A stretch of 64,000 bases of DNA, from contig NZ_CH672387.1 of NCBI RefSeq assembly GCF_000153465.1, positions 2,581,903 through 2,645,902 of the forward strand, given 5' to 3'. Of this stretch, positions 51,770 through 62,468 are shown piece after piece. This DNA is from Aurantimonas manganoxydans SI85-9A1. GTDB lineage: Bacteria > Pseudomonadota > Alphaproteobacteria > Rhizobiales > Rhizobiaceae. Position numbers and translations under genes: made by a program. Every line of letters starts with the position of its first letter. Within the stretch, counting starts at the first letter, position 1. The notes beneath the pieces were generated by a model, which worked only from the letters and a program-made list of their open reading frames with translations, did not search any database and was not told where the DNA came from.

Positions 51770-54658
51770 TCAAAGTGGAACGCGTACCCCGCCAGCCCAC
51801 CAGCCGCAGCCCTCCTGCAGCACGGTGACGTCGAGGCTCATCCCCTGCCCGACCTGCGCCTTGGAGGAGATATGGACAGCGAGAACGGCCGTATCGCCGG
51901 GAATCAATACGTGCGGGATCAGCGATTGCGAGATGCTGTCAGCCAGGGCCGCGCCGTCGCTTGCACGCAGGCGTGCAGCCACCCGGATGCCGAACCGGCC
52001 AGTTTCATCACCCGTGCTCGACCAGACATGGCCGGAGAGGTTCGTCACCGCGACAATGATCCGAAGGTCGCCGCCCTGGCCGGGCGCCGGTTCCTCTACC
52101 ACCTTGACGGTGAACCGGCGATCGCCCTCGCGGATCTCGCGCGACATCGCGGCCGCGCCGATATCGGTAAATGGGCGAAAGGCGGCGCCCTCGGGCGGCT
52201 CGTAGATCGCATACCAATCGCCATCGACGACGACCGCCTCCAGCTCGGCGGCGCTCTCGGCCCAGCCGGGCCAATTCGCCCGTGGCGCTTCCGCCGAGAC
52301 GTCGCCCGCGGCGCGCCGCTCAAGAAACCGCCGGAGCGCCTGCTGCAGCGCCGCGGGGGAGCCGACCTCGAAGAACTCGGCCTCGCCAACGCCGCCAGCC
52401 ACTTCGCGGAAGACCGGGATATCGCTGGCAATCACCGGCTTGCCGAAATGCGCCGCCTCGACGATGGGCAGGCCAAAGCCTTCGGCGTGGGACGCCGCGA
52501 CAAGAGCATCGGCCTCGCGATAAAGCCGGACAAGCGCGGCATCGTCGACGCCCTTGTGCCAGACCAGACGCCCGCCGAGTTCCGAGCTTTCGCGGATGCG
52601 GTGCAGCAGCGGCTCGACGCCCCAGCCGGGCTTGCCGACGATGACCAGGCGGGCATCCACGCCGTCGGCCCAGAGCTGCTCAAATGCGTCGAGGGCGACC
52701 CGGTATCCCTTGCGCGGCTCGAGCGTGCCGACCATCAGGAAGACCGGCGCCTTTGCCGCATCTTGGCCAAACGGGGCCGGCGCGGTGGTGGCATCGTCGG
52801 CAAAGTCGGCGCCGAGCCGCCAGTAGCCGATCTTCATCGGGTGCGGATACTCGATCGCGCGCAACAGCGCGTGGAACTCGTCCGCGACGGCGCGGGAGAT
52901 GCAGACGAAGCCGGTGGAAAAGCGGAGGGCCAACCGGATCCAGCTAGCGAAAGCCGGCGGCATGCCGCTGTCGCAGAAAGCCGGCGTCCGTAGCGGCACC
53001 AGATCGTAGAGGCAGGTGATGATTTCAGCCCCGCGAAGCCTAGCGGAAAGGAAGAACGGGGCCTGCCCTTTCTCGAATGTCCAGGAGCTGTCGAGCATCA
53101 GGATCCGGTCGCCCGGGCGAGGACGCAGACGCTCGGCAACCGTCTTGTCGGGCGGAAAGTCGACGACGCCACGGGCGTCGTACCAGCCGTCCGGCCCGTC
53201 GCAGTAGGAGAGAATGCGTCGAGGCTCGGACGCCGTCGAATCGGCGAACATCCGGTGGCAGATTTTGTTGACCACCCGCTGTATGCCGGTCTTCCGATCG
53301 GACTGCATAGTCGAGGTGGCGTCAACGATCAGGCGGCCCGGCTCGGTCACTGGTTCTGACAGGGCAAAGATCGTGGACGCGAGATTGATGTTTGCTGCTG
53401 TCTTCCCCAAGCGTTCCACACGCGGCTGCCGTGTTGGCTTCTCCGTTTCGACGGGCAAGGTCCCGAGATGCTCGCCGAGGGCGGCGACCGACGTGTCCGC
53501 CGACCGTGCCCAGGTGAAGCGCTGCGCGCGACGGGATGCCATCTTAATGCTTTCCGCCCTGAACGGAGCGTCGGTCAGAATTCGCGTCATCACGGTCGCG
53601 AGTTCATCGGCCGATGAGGGGTCGAACAGGAGACGCTCGTCGCCGATGACTTCGGGCAGCGCCCCACCTCGCGTCGCGGCGACAGGCGTGCCGCAGACCA
53701 TGGCCTCTAGCGCGGTCAGGCCGAAGCCTTCCATGAAGGACGGCTGCACCAGGAGGCTGGCGCCACGATAGAGCCGGACGAGCTCGGCTTCCGAAACATG
53801 ACGATGGCAGACAAGCTGGGACAGGGTGAGCCCCCTTGCCTGCCAGCGCTGCTTGATCTCATCCAGCGCCGCATCGGGATAGTCGCCGGCGAGTACCATA
53901 CGGAAACTGTCGCGCAACGAAGCGTCGAGCTGGGCAAACGCCTCCGGCAGCAGGCCGACATTCTTCCGCCAGTCCAAGCCGCCGACATAAAGTATGTACG
54001 GCACACTCGGGGCGTCGTCAGCAACCGATTCATTCTCCGCAATGGCCTGGCTGAAGATGTCAGAGATACCTGCCGAGATGGTCACTGCCGGAACGTCCCC
54101 GAGTAGCTCCAGGAGTTCCGAGCGCGAGAACTCGGATATGCAAAGATTCAGATCATAGGACCGATGCGCTTCGAGACGCCGGGCGTAGGCCGCGGCGTGA
54201 TTTGGGGTATACAAATAGCGATCGGGAAAGCGCCGGGGGATCGCGTCGTAAAATATCGACCCAATAGGGGTCGCGCTGCCCGGCTGTTTTAGCAGCGGGA
54301 CCGCCGGATCGAACATCCCCTCGAACGGACTAGTCGAAACGGCAAAATCGGGCGCCAGCGCCTCGACATGGCGGACAAGCGCCGCCTCGCTTAGGCGTCG
54401 CCGCCCGGTAAAGCCATCGAGCACCTCGCCATTGTCGCGCGCGCTGTGCCAGACATGGATGTTCTCGAGCCGGAACCAAGGCCGCACCGCCTCGCGGGCC
54501 GAGATCGCCTCGACCGGCATCGCGGCGTTGAAAGAGATCAGCATCTCGACGTCGCGGTGATTTTCGGCGATCGCCTTGATCAGCTCGATGGTGTAGCGGC
54601 CGATGCCACGGCGATTGCTGGCAGTCTGAAGGCACTGCCCGTCGAACCAGAGACGCAT
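51770..54658 (-). CDS. tandem-domain GT4 glycosyltransferase with C-terminal beta domain
   Basis: This 962-aa protein holds two complete GT-B units. The first (about residues 1-410) has GIGRYTIELIKAIAE, YVGGLDWRKNVGLL and the EX7E-type motif MEGFGLTALEAM. The second (about 440-800) has MVGTLEPRKGYRVAL and AEGFGLPIVEAA. A C-terminal region of about 140 residues looks beta-rich, with hydrophobic strands and a GWWAGGVRVPL end, like a carbohydrate-binding domain. Two-domain polymerases such as WbdA build repeating homopolymers, so this is the candidate O-chain polymerase. Its ATG lies one base after nothing but the wbdD-like stop, implying coupling. Linkage and sugar are inferred. Confidence 0.85.
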   Translation of the reverse strand: MRLWFDGQCLQTASNRRGIGRYTIELIKAIAENHRDVEMLISFNAAMPVEAISAREAVRPWFRLENIHVWHSARDNGEVLDGFTGRRRLSEAALVRHVEALAPDFAVSTSPFEGMFDPAVPLLKQPGSATPIGSIFYDAIPRRFPDRYLYTPNHAAAYARRLEAHRSYDLNLCISEFSRSELLELLGDVPAVTISAGISDIFSQAIAENESVADDAPSVPYILYVGGLDWRKNVGLLPEAFAQLDASLRDSFRMVLAGDYPDAALDEIKQRWQARGLTLSQLVCHRHVSEAELVRLYRGASLLVQPSFMEGFGLTALEAMVCGTPVAATRGGALPEVIGDERLLFDPSSADELATVMTRILTDAPFRAESIKMASRRAQRFTWARSADTSVAALGEHLGTLPVETEKPTRQPRVERLGKTAANINLASTIFALSEPVTEPGRLIVDATSTMQSDRKTGIQRVVNKICHRMFADSTASEPRRILSYCDGPDGWYDARGVVDFPPDKTVAERLRPRPGDRILMLDSSWTFEKGQAPFFLSARLRGAEIITCLYDLVPLRTPAFCDSGMPPAFASWIRLALRFSTGFVCISRAVADEFHALLRAIEYPHPMKIGYWRLGADFADDATTAPAPFGQDAAKAPVFLMVGTLEPRKGYRVALDAFEQLWADGVDARLVIVGKPGWGVEPLLHRIRESSELGGRLVWHKGVDDAALVRLYREADALVAASHAEGFGLPIVEAAHFGKPVIASDIPVFREVAGGVGEAEFFEVGSPAALQQALRRFLERRAAGDVSAEAPRANWPGWAESAAELEAVVVDGDWYAIYEPPEGAAFRPFTDIGAAAMSREIREGDRRFTVKVVEEPAPGQGGDLRIIVAVTNLSGHVWSSTGDETGRFGIRVAARLRASDGAALADSISQSLIPHVLIPGDTAVLAVHISSKAQVGQGMSLDVTVLQEGCGWWAGGVRVPL

Positions 54659-54659
54659 G

Positions 54660-56765
54660 TCAGCAATCCGCCTTTCTCGTGGCGGGCCTGTCACCCAGCA
54701 GCGCCTCCCATTTTGCCTGCATCGCCGGCTCAGGTTCGAGGTACCACTCGCGCCCCGCCAAAAGGTCGAATTCCGGCATGCCGGCTGGCTGTTCGGCAGC
54801 AAGGCGGAAGAGCAGCGCCTGGAGCGAAGGCACCAGTGCCGTCAGCCGTATCGCAGCTGCTCTGGCACGGGGTTTGTCGCGGAGATACCCGACACTGGCG
54901 CGCGCCAGCCGCCCCGCCACACGCCTCGGTCGCGAGCCCGCCTTAAGCAGCAGCCAGGCGGAGGTACCGCGGACAAGCCAGTCGAGAGACGATGCTCGTC
55001 CCGGAGCGAGTGCCCCATCGCTCCCCCAGCGCCCCAGCTCGACAGCCGCATGCTGAAGTTCATGAATCCTCATCGTCTTCTCTGCGAGTTCCGCCGTCAG
55101 CGCCAGGCTAGCCCGCTCCCAAGCGGAAGCAGCGTTCTGGAAAGCCGCAAGCTGCTGAAGAGAAGCCTCCGCTTCTTGCGACACCCGCTGCCTGTCCGCG
55201 GCCAGGTGCTCCACTTCAGCTACTACCGCTTGAAGCTTCGACTCCAAATGAGCAGCATGCCGACCAACGTGTTCCGCATGCGGGCTGGTGCCTTGTAGCG
55301 CCTGCTCATATTCGGAGCGCGCCGCATCAAGCGCTTCCACTAGCCGGCGAAACCATACGATGCTGATTGTATCCGGCTCTGGCTCGGCGCTAGTATCGTT
55401 CGATTGTTCGGCTGAGCTACATTGGATAGCCTCCCTTAGTTCATGAAAACTCCAAGTGCCATCTTTTCTAAAAATTCTATCGACGCCGCGCCTAAGCGGC
55501 TCAGGCAAGTCGTCGTATTGTAATAATGCGCTGCGAATTGGATACGGATTCAACGAATCATCCGATAATATCTCACGCATAAATATTATGAAAGATAGAA
55601 AAAGATCGTATGGCCATGCACAATCTTCTTTCTTCTCTGAAATTGCACCATAGTCTATTATTTTTACGACGCCCTCGTCATTAATGAGACAATTCCATAT
55701 ACGAATGTCGGTATGATAACGATCATTTTCCTCTAGCCAAACCAGTGCATCTAAAACCTGTAAGATTACTTTTTGGCGCCCCGGCGCATCAATATGCCGA
55801 ATTCTCTCCTCGAGCGGCACACCGTCAATCAGGCGTCTCACCAGCCAAGCCTGAGCTGCTGAGGCGCCAAAGGTGACTATTTTAGGACTGACCACTCCAT
55901 CGCCAAACTCTCTTAAGAATGCGATTTCCCGCCGCCATTCTACCAAATTCGCTTCCCGGGTATCGCGATTTAAGAGATCATATACTTTGACAAACAATTC
56001 TTGCCCAAAGAAGAACCGGCGCGAGCCCTGGTGCACCCCCGGAGCATGAGGATTAGACGAGGCAGACCACTGATCGAACCTCCCCGCGATGTTCTCAAAC
56101 AGCCAGATACTATTACTTGCCCAGCATAAAGGGCGCTGGACGTCGGACAAATGCGTGTCGTACACGCCCATCACATGATTAAAAGCGTATGCTTTCAGAA
56201 ATTCATGATACTCCTCAGGTTGTGAAGACGACCAATAAGGCCCCTCCTCCCTAGTAGCGATTTCGAAAATCGCACCCTCAACTTTGCTCGATAGCCTCCT
56301 AAGCAGATCATGCGTTCTTTCTTTTCCAAATGAAAAGAACAAATGATGGAATACACTTAACCCCAAAACAACATCATAATCTGAAATATTTGTGGATTCA
56401 ATTGTATCTGCAATATCTGCGAATTCAAATGAAACGTTACTTAAACCACTCTCTACTTTTAAGCATTCACAAACGTCAATATTTTCTTTAAGGTAGTCCA
56501 CCCCGTGGACATAATGCCCGTGACTGGCCAGGGTAAACGTAAAAAACCCTTGCGCACATCCCAGATCCAATATTCGAACTGAGCGACCGAGCATTTTGGA
56601 GTAAGCCGAAACTGCCTGGCAGACACGATCCGCCCGCTCCACGCTGCTCCGCGATACAACGATCGACATCTCTGGATGGCCAAATATTGGCTGATATACT
56701 TCTGGTAGGCTATCCACTAGACGCTGTAGATGATTTGAATGGTCGCTCATCAGAGATGATCTCAT
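54660..56765 (-). CDS. WbdD-like O-chain terminator: methyltransferase, kinase and coiled coil
   Basis: This 701-aa protein has a SAM methyltransferase domain (ILDLGCAQGFF near residue 64), a kinase domain with HTDIRIWN (D353, N358) and the metal-binding IIDYG (D371), and a coiled coil at about residues 495-575. E. coli O9a WbdD has the same order; it caps the growing polymannan with phosphate and methyl groups, stops growth and measures length with its coiled coil. Residues 1-460 are encoded by low-GC DNA, the rest by high-GC DNA. The next gene upstream encodes Wzt, whose C-terminal domain should read the cap. Confidence 0.85.
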   Translation of the reverse strand: MRSSLMSDHSNHLQRLVDSLPEVYQPIFGHPEMSIVVSRSSVERADRVCQAVSAYSKMLGRSVRILDLGCAQGFFTFTLASHGHYVHGVDYLKENIDVCECLKVESGLSNVSFEFADIADTIESTNISDYDVVLGLSVFHHLFFSFGKERTHDLLRRLSSKVEGAIFEIATREEGPYWSSSQPEEYHEFLKAYAFNHVMGVYDTHLSDVQRPLCWASNSIWLFENIAGRFDQWSASSNPHAPGVHQGSRRFFFGQELFVKVYDLLNRDTREANLVEWRREIAFLREFGDGVVSPKIVTFGASAAQAWLVRRLIDGVPLEERIRHIDAPGRQKVILQVLDALVWLEENDRYHTDIRIWNCLINDEGVVKIIDYGAISEKKEDCAWPYDLFLSFIIFMREILSDDSLNPYPIRSALLQYDDLPEPLRRGVDRIFRKDGTWSFHELREAIQCSSAEQSNDTSAEPEPDTISIVWFRRLVEALDAARSEYEQALQGTSPHAEHVGRHAAHLESKLQAVVAEVEHLAADRQRVSQEAEASLQQLAAFQNAASAWERASLALTAELAEKTMRIHELQHAAVELGRWGSDGALAPGRASSLDWLVRGTSAWLLLKAGSRPRRVAGRLARASVGYLRDKPRARAAAIRLTALVPSLQALLFRLAAEQPAGMPEFDLLAGREWYLEPEPAMQAKWEALLGDRPATRKADC

Positions 56766-56766
56766 A

Positions 56767-58041
56767 TCACGATTTTTCTATCACAGAGAATTTTCCACCG
56801 AGATCGACCAAACCCGTCACCCCATCTTGACGTTCGACCGAAAAAATAACTGAATCATACCGCCTATCTAAGGGCTTAAGGTCCTGATCCTTGCCTTCGG
56901 AGATACCGAATGAGGCCAAGTAATGACCTGCCGCCACCCGCATCGGCAGCATGCATGAAAATTCATAAACCTCTCCCGCTTTAACTGAGAGATACATTGG
57001 GTTTTCGTCTATCATTGTATTTGTACCATAGACATAAGCCCCATCGTGCGTTTTTACGATGAACCCAGCCACTACTGAATCATAATCGTTCTCAAAAACC
57101 ACTGAGAATCTGAATGACACCTCGGTGTTTGCACGGACTGAATGCGGGTATGATTTACCTTCGCAAATCATACCATAGTCAATTATCCTGGCGCCGCCTT
57201 CTCCCCACCGGTACTCTTCCTTCCGATAGTTGGGATGAATATGGAACTGATCCTCGTTATTGCTCAGTTCTGACAGCCGCGCAGACGTTTCTGGCAAGTC
57301 GGGTTGGTCGCCTCCAAAAAGTTCGTCGAGGTATAGGTTGCAGGCGTGCCTTGGCTCACCATCGAAAGCCGCTCGTCCCATTCGTAAGAACACCGCCCGA
57401 TCGCAATGACGGAGAACGTCTGAGGTCGAGTGAGTTACCAAGAGCAATGATGTTCCTAGTCCCCGGAACTCTTCGAGACGGTCGAAACATTTTGCCTGAA
57501 ACCTTGCGTCGCCCACCGATAGCACCTCGTCGACGATCAGGAGATCGGGCCGCCGGGCCGTGGCGAGGGCAAAGGCGAGGCGCGCCTGCATGCCGCTGGA
57601 ATAGACCCGGAACGGCTGGTCGAAGAATTCCCCGATTTCGGCAAAGCTCTCGATCTCCGGCATGAGCGTTGCCAGTTCAGGCTGGGAGATGCCCATTAGA
57701 CCACCGGCGTGGAACGCATTCTCGCGGCCGGTAAACTCCGGATTGAAGCCGAGGCCGAGTTCGAGGATCGCACTGATCGATCCGGCGACGGCCACGGAAC
57801 CTGTGCTGGGCCGCACCGTGCCGGTGATCAGTTTGAGCAGGGACGACTTTCCGGCGCCGTTCTGGCCGATCAGTGCGACAGACTCACCCCGCCGCACCTG
57901 GAAGCTGATGTCGCTGACGGCCCAGAACTCCCCAGATGGCTTAATCCCGGCGCCGAACCAGTTGGCGAAACGCTGCAGATTGGAGGCGTAGGTCGTGTAG
58001 CGCTTGCCGACATGCACGACGTCGAGGAGAGTATCGCTCAT
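56767..58041 (-). CDS. wzt: O-antigen ABC transporter ATPase Wzt with C-terminal carbohydrate-binding domain
   Basis: This 424-aa protein has an ABC ATPase domain (Walker A GQNGAGKSS near residue 66, signature YSSGMQARLAFALA, Walker B LLIVDEVLSVGD) and a C-terminal beta domain (about residues 250-424) with DGAYVYGTNT. In O9a-type systems this domain binds the WbdD-made cap and licenses export. DNA for the C-terminal domain is low in G+C while the ATPase part is GC-rich. Its ATG overlaps the stop of wzm (ATGA). With wzm disrupted, the exporter is probably incomplete. Confidence 0.92.
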   Translation of the reverse strand: MSDTLLDVVHVGKRYTTYASNLQRFANWFGAGIKPSGEFWAVSDISFQVRRGESVALIGQNGAGKSSLLKLITGTVRPSTGSVAVAGSISAILELGLGFNPEFTGRENAFHAGGLMGISQPELATLMPEIESFAEIGEFFDQPFRVYSSGMQARLAFALATARRPDLLIVDEVLSVGDARFQAKCFDRLEEFRGLGTSLLLVTHSTSDVLRHCDRAVFLRMGRAAFDGEPRHACNLYLDELFGGDQPDLPETSARLSELSNNEDQFHIHPNYRKEEYRWGEGGARIIDYGMICEGKSYPHSVRANTEVSFRFSVVFENDYDSVVAGFIVKTHDGAYVYGTNTMIDENPMYLSVKAGEVYEFSCMLPMRVAAGHYLASFGISEGKDQDLKPLDRRYDSVIFSVERQDGVTGLVDLGGKFSVIEKS

Positions 58042-58279
58042 AGTGCGTCCACTAGTTCGGGGCTGGCGCGACGGAACACAACGAAGGACAGGATCACTGC
58101 AACCGCAGCGGCCGCCGAAGGATAGACCAGGCTGGCTGGATTCGGCCATAGATCGTGCAGCAAGGCGTTCTGATAGATCTGCACGAGCGGCACCATCGGA
58201 TTGAGCTCGGCCGCCCAACGCAGCTTTTCTGGGATGACGTTGGCGGGGTAGACAATTGGGGTCATCCAGAACCACAGCT

Positions 58280-58288
58280 GGAGGACGA
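58280..58288. repeat. 9-bp target-site duplication, left of IS256 element
   Basis: GGAGGACGA directly precedes the left inverted repeat and is repeated exactly at 59610-59618. IS256-family elements make 8-9-bp duplications. Confidence 0.92.
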
Positions 58289-59609
58289 GGGACTGTCAGG
58301 AATTCCGTGTGTGGGCGGGCGGTTGAACAATTTCAGGCCATGGCCTGTGTGAAGCGCTCACCGTAGAGGATGGCGAACTGCGCTTTGGCCATTGCCCACT
58401 CACGAGGCGGCATTTTCCACTCCTTCTCCGATTGATTCAAGACCAGGAAGAGAAGCTTCATCGCAGCGTCGTCGGTCGGGAAGTGGCCTCGAGCCCGGAC
58501 AGCCCTGCGCAGTTTTGAGTTCAAAGCCTCAATAGCGTTGGTCGTATAGACCATTCTGCGGACCTCCTCGGGGAAGCCATAGAACGGAACGACCTCGGCC
58601 CAGGCCCGGCGCCAGCTCTGCCCAATGGCTGCGTATCGGTGGCCCCATTCGCCTTCCTCAAAGGCCGTCAGGGCCTTCTCGGCTGCCACCGCGTCGGCCG
58701 CTCGGTAAATGTCCTTTAGCGCGGCCGCGACGGCCTTGCGGTCCTTGTAGGACGTGAAGTCGAGGCTGTGGCGCAGGAGATGGACAATACAGGTCTGGAC
58801 GGTGGCTTCAGGGAAGACGGCGACGATGGCCTCAGGAAAGCTCTTCAGCCCGTCGACGATGGCAAGCAGGACGTCCTCAACGCCGCGGTGCTTCATCTCG
58901 TTCATGACCCGCAGCCAGAACTTGGCGCCCTCGTTCTGCTCGAGCCAGAGGCCGAGGATCTCCTTGGTGCCGTCGGCGCGCACGCCAAGGGCGATGTGGA
59001 CCGCCTTGTTTCTGACGAAGCCTTCGTCGCGGATCTTCACACGCAGAGCATCGAAGAACACGATCGGATAGACCGCCTCCAGTGGCCTGGCCTGCCAGGC
59101 GGCGACCTCTTCCAGAACGGCGTCCGTGACCACCGAAATCAGGTCCGCAGAAACATCGACGCCGTAGAGATCGTGAAGGTGCCCAACAATCTCCCGATTG
59201 CTCATTCCCCGGGCATACATCGAGATGATCTTCTCGTCGAAGCCCGGGAACCGCCGCTGATATTTGGCAATGAGCTGCGGGTCGAAGCTGCCCTGCCGAT
59301 CCCGCGGCACGGCAAGATTGAACTTGCCGCTGTCCGTCGTCACGGTCTTGCGGCCGTAGCCATTACGGCCGTTTCCGGCGCCGTTCTCGCCGGCCAGATG
59401 GTGATCCATCTCGGCGTTCAGGGCACGCTCGGCGAATGCCTTCTTCAGGCCGTCGAGCAAACCGCCCGGGTCGAAGGCAGTCTTCGGATCGGCGCCAGAC
59501 AGAAGCTGGTCGAGAAGCGCGTCAGGAATGCTGGGTTCTTTGCGGCGGGCCATGGGTCTCTCCTTCGGTCCCATTATGCCCGCTCACACACGGAATTCCT
59601 GACAGTCCC
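58289..59609 (-). mobile_element. IS256-family insertion sequence, intact
   Basis: This 1321-bp element has near-perfect 32-bp terminal inverted repeats (31 of 32 identical, beginning GGGACTGTCAGGAATTCC) and a complete transposase on the minus strand. Perfect 9-bp duplications and a single undecayed host gene on either side show a recent insertion into wzm. Confidence 0.95.
58333..59553 (-). CDS. IS256-family (mutator-type) transposase
   Basis: This 406-aa transposase has the family's catalytic regions FFDALRVKIRDE, AIVDGLKSFPEA and TTNAIEALNSKLRRAVRARG, giving a DDE triad. The AAGGAGAG ribosome-binding site favours ATG at 59553 over the ATG at 59574. It is complete, so the element can probably move and perhaps excise. 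Confidence 0.95.
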   Translation of the reverse strand: MARRKEPSIPDALLDQLLSGADPKTAFDPGGLLDGLKKAFAERALNAEMDHHLAGENGAGNGRNGYGRKTVTTDSGKFNLAVPRDRQGSFDPQLIAKYQRRFPGFDEKIISMYARGMSNREIVGHLHDLYGVDVSADLISVVTDAVLEEVAAWQARPLEAVYPIVFFDALRVKIRDEGFVRNKAVHIALGVRADGTKEILGLWLEQNEGAKFWLRVMNEMKHRGVEDVLLAIVDGLKSFPEAIVAVFPEATVQTCIVHLLRHSLDFTSYKDRKAVAAALKDIYRAADAVAAEKALTAFEEGEWGHRYAAIGQSWRRAWAEVVPFYGFPEEVRRMVYTTNAIEALNSKLRRAVRARGHFPTDDAAMKLLFLVLNQSEKEWKMPPREWAMAKAQFAILYGERFTQAMA

Positions 59610-59618
59610 GGAGGACGA
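59610..59618. repeat. 9-bp target-site duplication, right of IS256 element
   Basis: GGAGGACGA follows the right inverted repeat and is identical to 58280-58288. Confidence 0.92.
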
Positions 59619-60264
59619 CGGACATCACCTGGGCGACGTCACGGGAAAAGACGTTGAGGGTGCCGCACAGGACGCCGATGCCGAAGGCGAAGGCCGAGAT
59701 CAGCATGATCCCGAGCGGCAGAACGAGCACCGCCGGACCCGGGAAATGGCCGAGAAAGGCGAAGACCACCAGGATGGCAGCAACCAGCAGCACGTGATTG
59801 ACCAGCGCGCTTCCCCATACAACGACCGGCAGGCATAACCGTGGAAACGCGATCTTCTTCATCGCTCCGGCCTGCTCAAGGAAGATCGTGATCGAGCGGT
59901 TCAGAATCTCGGCGAAGAGGCTCCACGCTGCCATGCCGGACAGCAAGTAGATCGCGTAGGCCGAGTCGTTGTCGGTGTCGGGGAGGCGAGCCCCGAGGAC
60001 TTCGGAGAGGACGATCGCGAAGATCAGCGCCTGTGCCAGCGGATGCAGCACGAACCACAATGCGCCGAGCTTGGATCGCGCGAAGCGACCCTTCAGGTCA
60101 CCTCGGATCGAGGATGCGATGAAATAGCGGTAACGCCAGAGACTGATGAGCATGCGGCGTCCTTACATGAGGCACGTGGAGAATCGGAAAGCATTTCGCG
60201 ATCGCCCCCCCGACGCTCGCGCCAGGGTCTCTTGAGATCGGATAGTGGTCTGCGCATGGCAGGA

Positions 60265-61206
60265 TCAGCCTTGCCTGCGCCAGAATCTCAAAACATCGCG
60301 AAGCGTGTCCTCGAACGCAATCTCAGGACGCCAGCCGAGCGCCCGCGATGCGGCCTCCGGATTGCCGACGGCTCGCGGGACAAGGTTTGGGCGCAAACGC
60401 GCCGGGTCAACACGAACCTCGATATCCCTCCCCGAGAGCTCGACCAGATGGTCCAGTATGTCGCCGATTCGCCAGGCCCGCCCTGAGGCCAGATTGTAGA
60501 CGCTGGACGGACCAACCGGCACCGACGGATCTAGTGCGGCAATGGCATAGGCCCGCACGACGTCCCGCGCATCGAGGAAATCCCGTTCCGCCTCGAGACT
60601 ACCGACCGCGACCACGGGCGCCTGCTTGCCGGCCATGATGTCGGCGATCTGCCGCGCGAATGCCGAGACGACATAGGTATCCGCCTGCCTTGGCGCGGTA
60701 TGGTTGAATGGGCGAAAGCGCACAGATTTCAGGCCGTCATGGGCCATCTGCCCGACCATTAGGTCAGCCGCCGCCTTCGTGGCGCCGTAGACGCTGGTCG
60801 GCTGCAATGGCGCTGATTCCGTCAGGGGCGCATCTGTCGACAGGAACGCATCGCCATAGGCTTCGGAACTGCCTGCATTGACGAAGCGGGCCTCCGGTGC
60901 ATGCCGCAGCACAGCCTCCGCGACGTTCATCGCGCCAGTCAGATTGACGTCCCAGGCCCGGCGGGGCGAACGATTGGCTTCAGCCGGTGCCGCCATCGCA
61001 GCCAAATGCACGACGGCTGTGGGCCGCGCCACCTTCACGGCCCACTCGACGGCTTCCCGGTCGCAGATGTCGACTGCCTCGCCTTCGCGAGCGCCAAAAA
61101 CCGCTACGGATGCGCCGTTACTGTCACGCGCCGCGAGATGGCGGACGAGCAGCGTGCCGACGAAGCCGCCGGCGCCCGTGACAAGGATTCGATGCTGACG
61201 ATCCAT
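60265..61206 (-). CDS. GDP-6-deoxy-D-lyxo-4-hexulose reductase-like SDR (Rmd type)
   Basis: This 313-aa extended SDR has TGAGGFVG at the N-terminus, the GSSEAYG serine region and catalytic YGATK. It resembles RmlD/Rmd enzymes that reduce the 4-keto group of GDP-6-deoxy-4-keto-mannose to GDP-D-rhamnose. The GDP-mannose 4,6-dehydratase gene lies just upstream on the same strand, which supports this substrate. A GDP-fucose-type or talose-type product is possible if the reduction has the other stereochemistry. ATG at 61206 is used; GTG at 61209 is equally open. Confidence 0.82.
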   Translation of the reverse strand: MDRQHRILVTGAGGFVGTLLVRHLAARDSNGASVAVFGAREGEAVDICDREAVEWAVKVARPTAVVHLAAMAAPAEANRSPRRAWDVNLTGAMNVAEAVLRHAPEARFVNAGSSEAYGDAFLSTDAPLTESAPLQPTSVYGATKAAADLMVGQMAHDGLKSVRFRPFNHTAPRQADTYVVSAFARQIADIMAGKQAPVVAVGSLEAERDFLDARDVVRAYAIAALDPSVPVGPSSVYNLASGRAWRIGDILDHLVELSGRDIEVRVDPARLRPNLVPRAVGNPEAASRALGWRPEIAFEDTLRDVLRFWRRQG

Positions 61207-61271
61207 CACGAAATCGCTCGCCCCCGTGGAATTCGCGCGGTTGATCGATCAACCTTCAACCGGCACCTGCC

Positions 61272-62468
<1,197 letters not shown>

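Larger units (their letters stand above)
58038..60153 (-). pseudogene. wzm: O-antigen ABC transporter permease wzm, split by an IS256-family element
   Basis: The N-terminal part (60153 to the insertion) starts MLISLWRYRYFIASSIRGDL and the C-terminal part resumes at WFWMTPIVYPANVIP. Both belong to an ABC-2 permease of Wzm type. Removing the 1321-bp element and one 9-bp duplication copy joins them in frame (SVVLQLWFWMTPIVYP) into 261 aa, the normal Wzm length, with about six membrane helices. As it stands the permease is inactivated, and downstream wzt, wbdD and the glycosyltransferase may suffer polarity. No other wzm is in the window. Confidence 0.93.
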
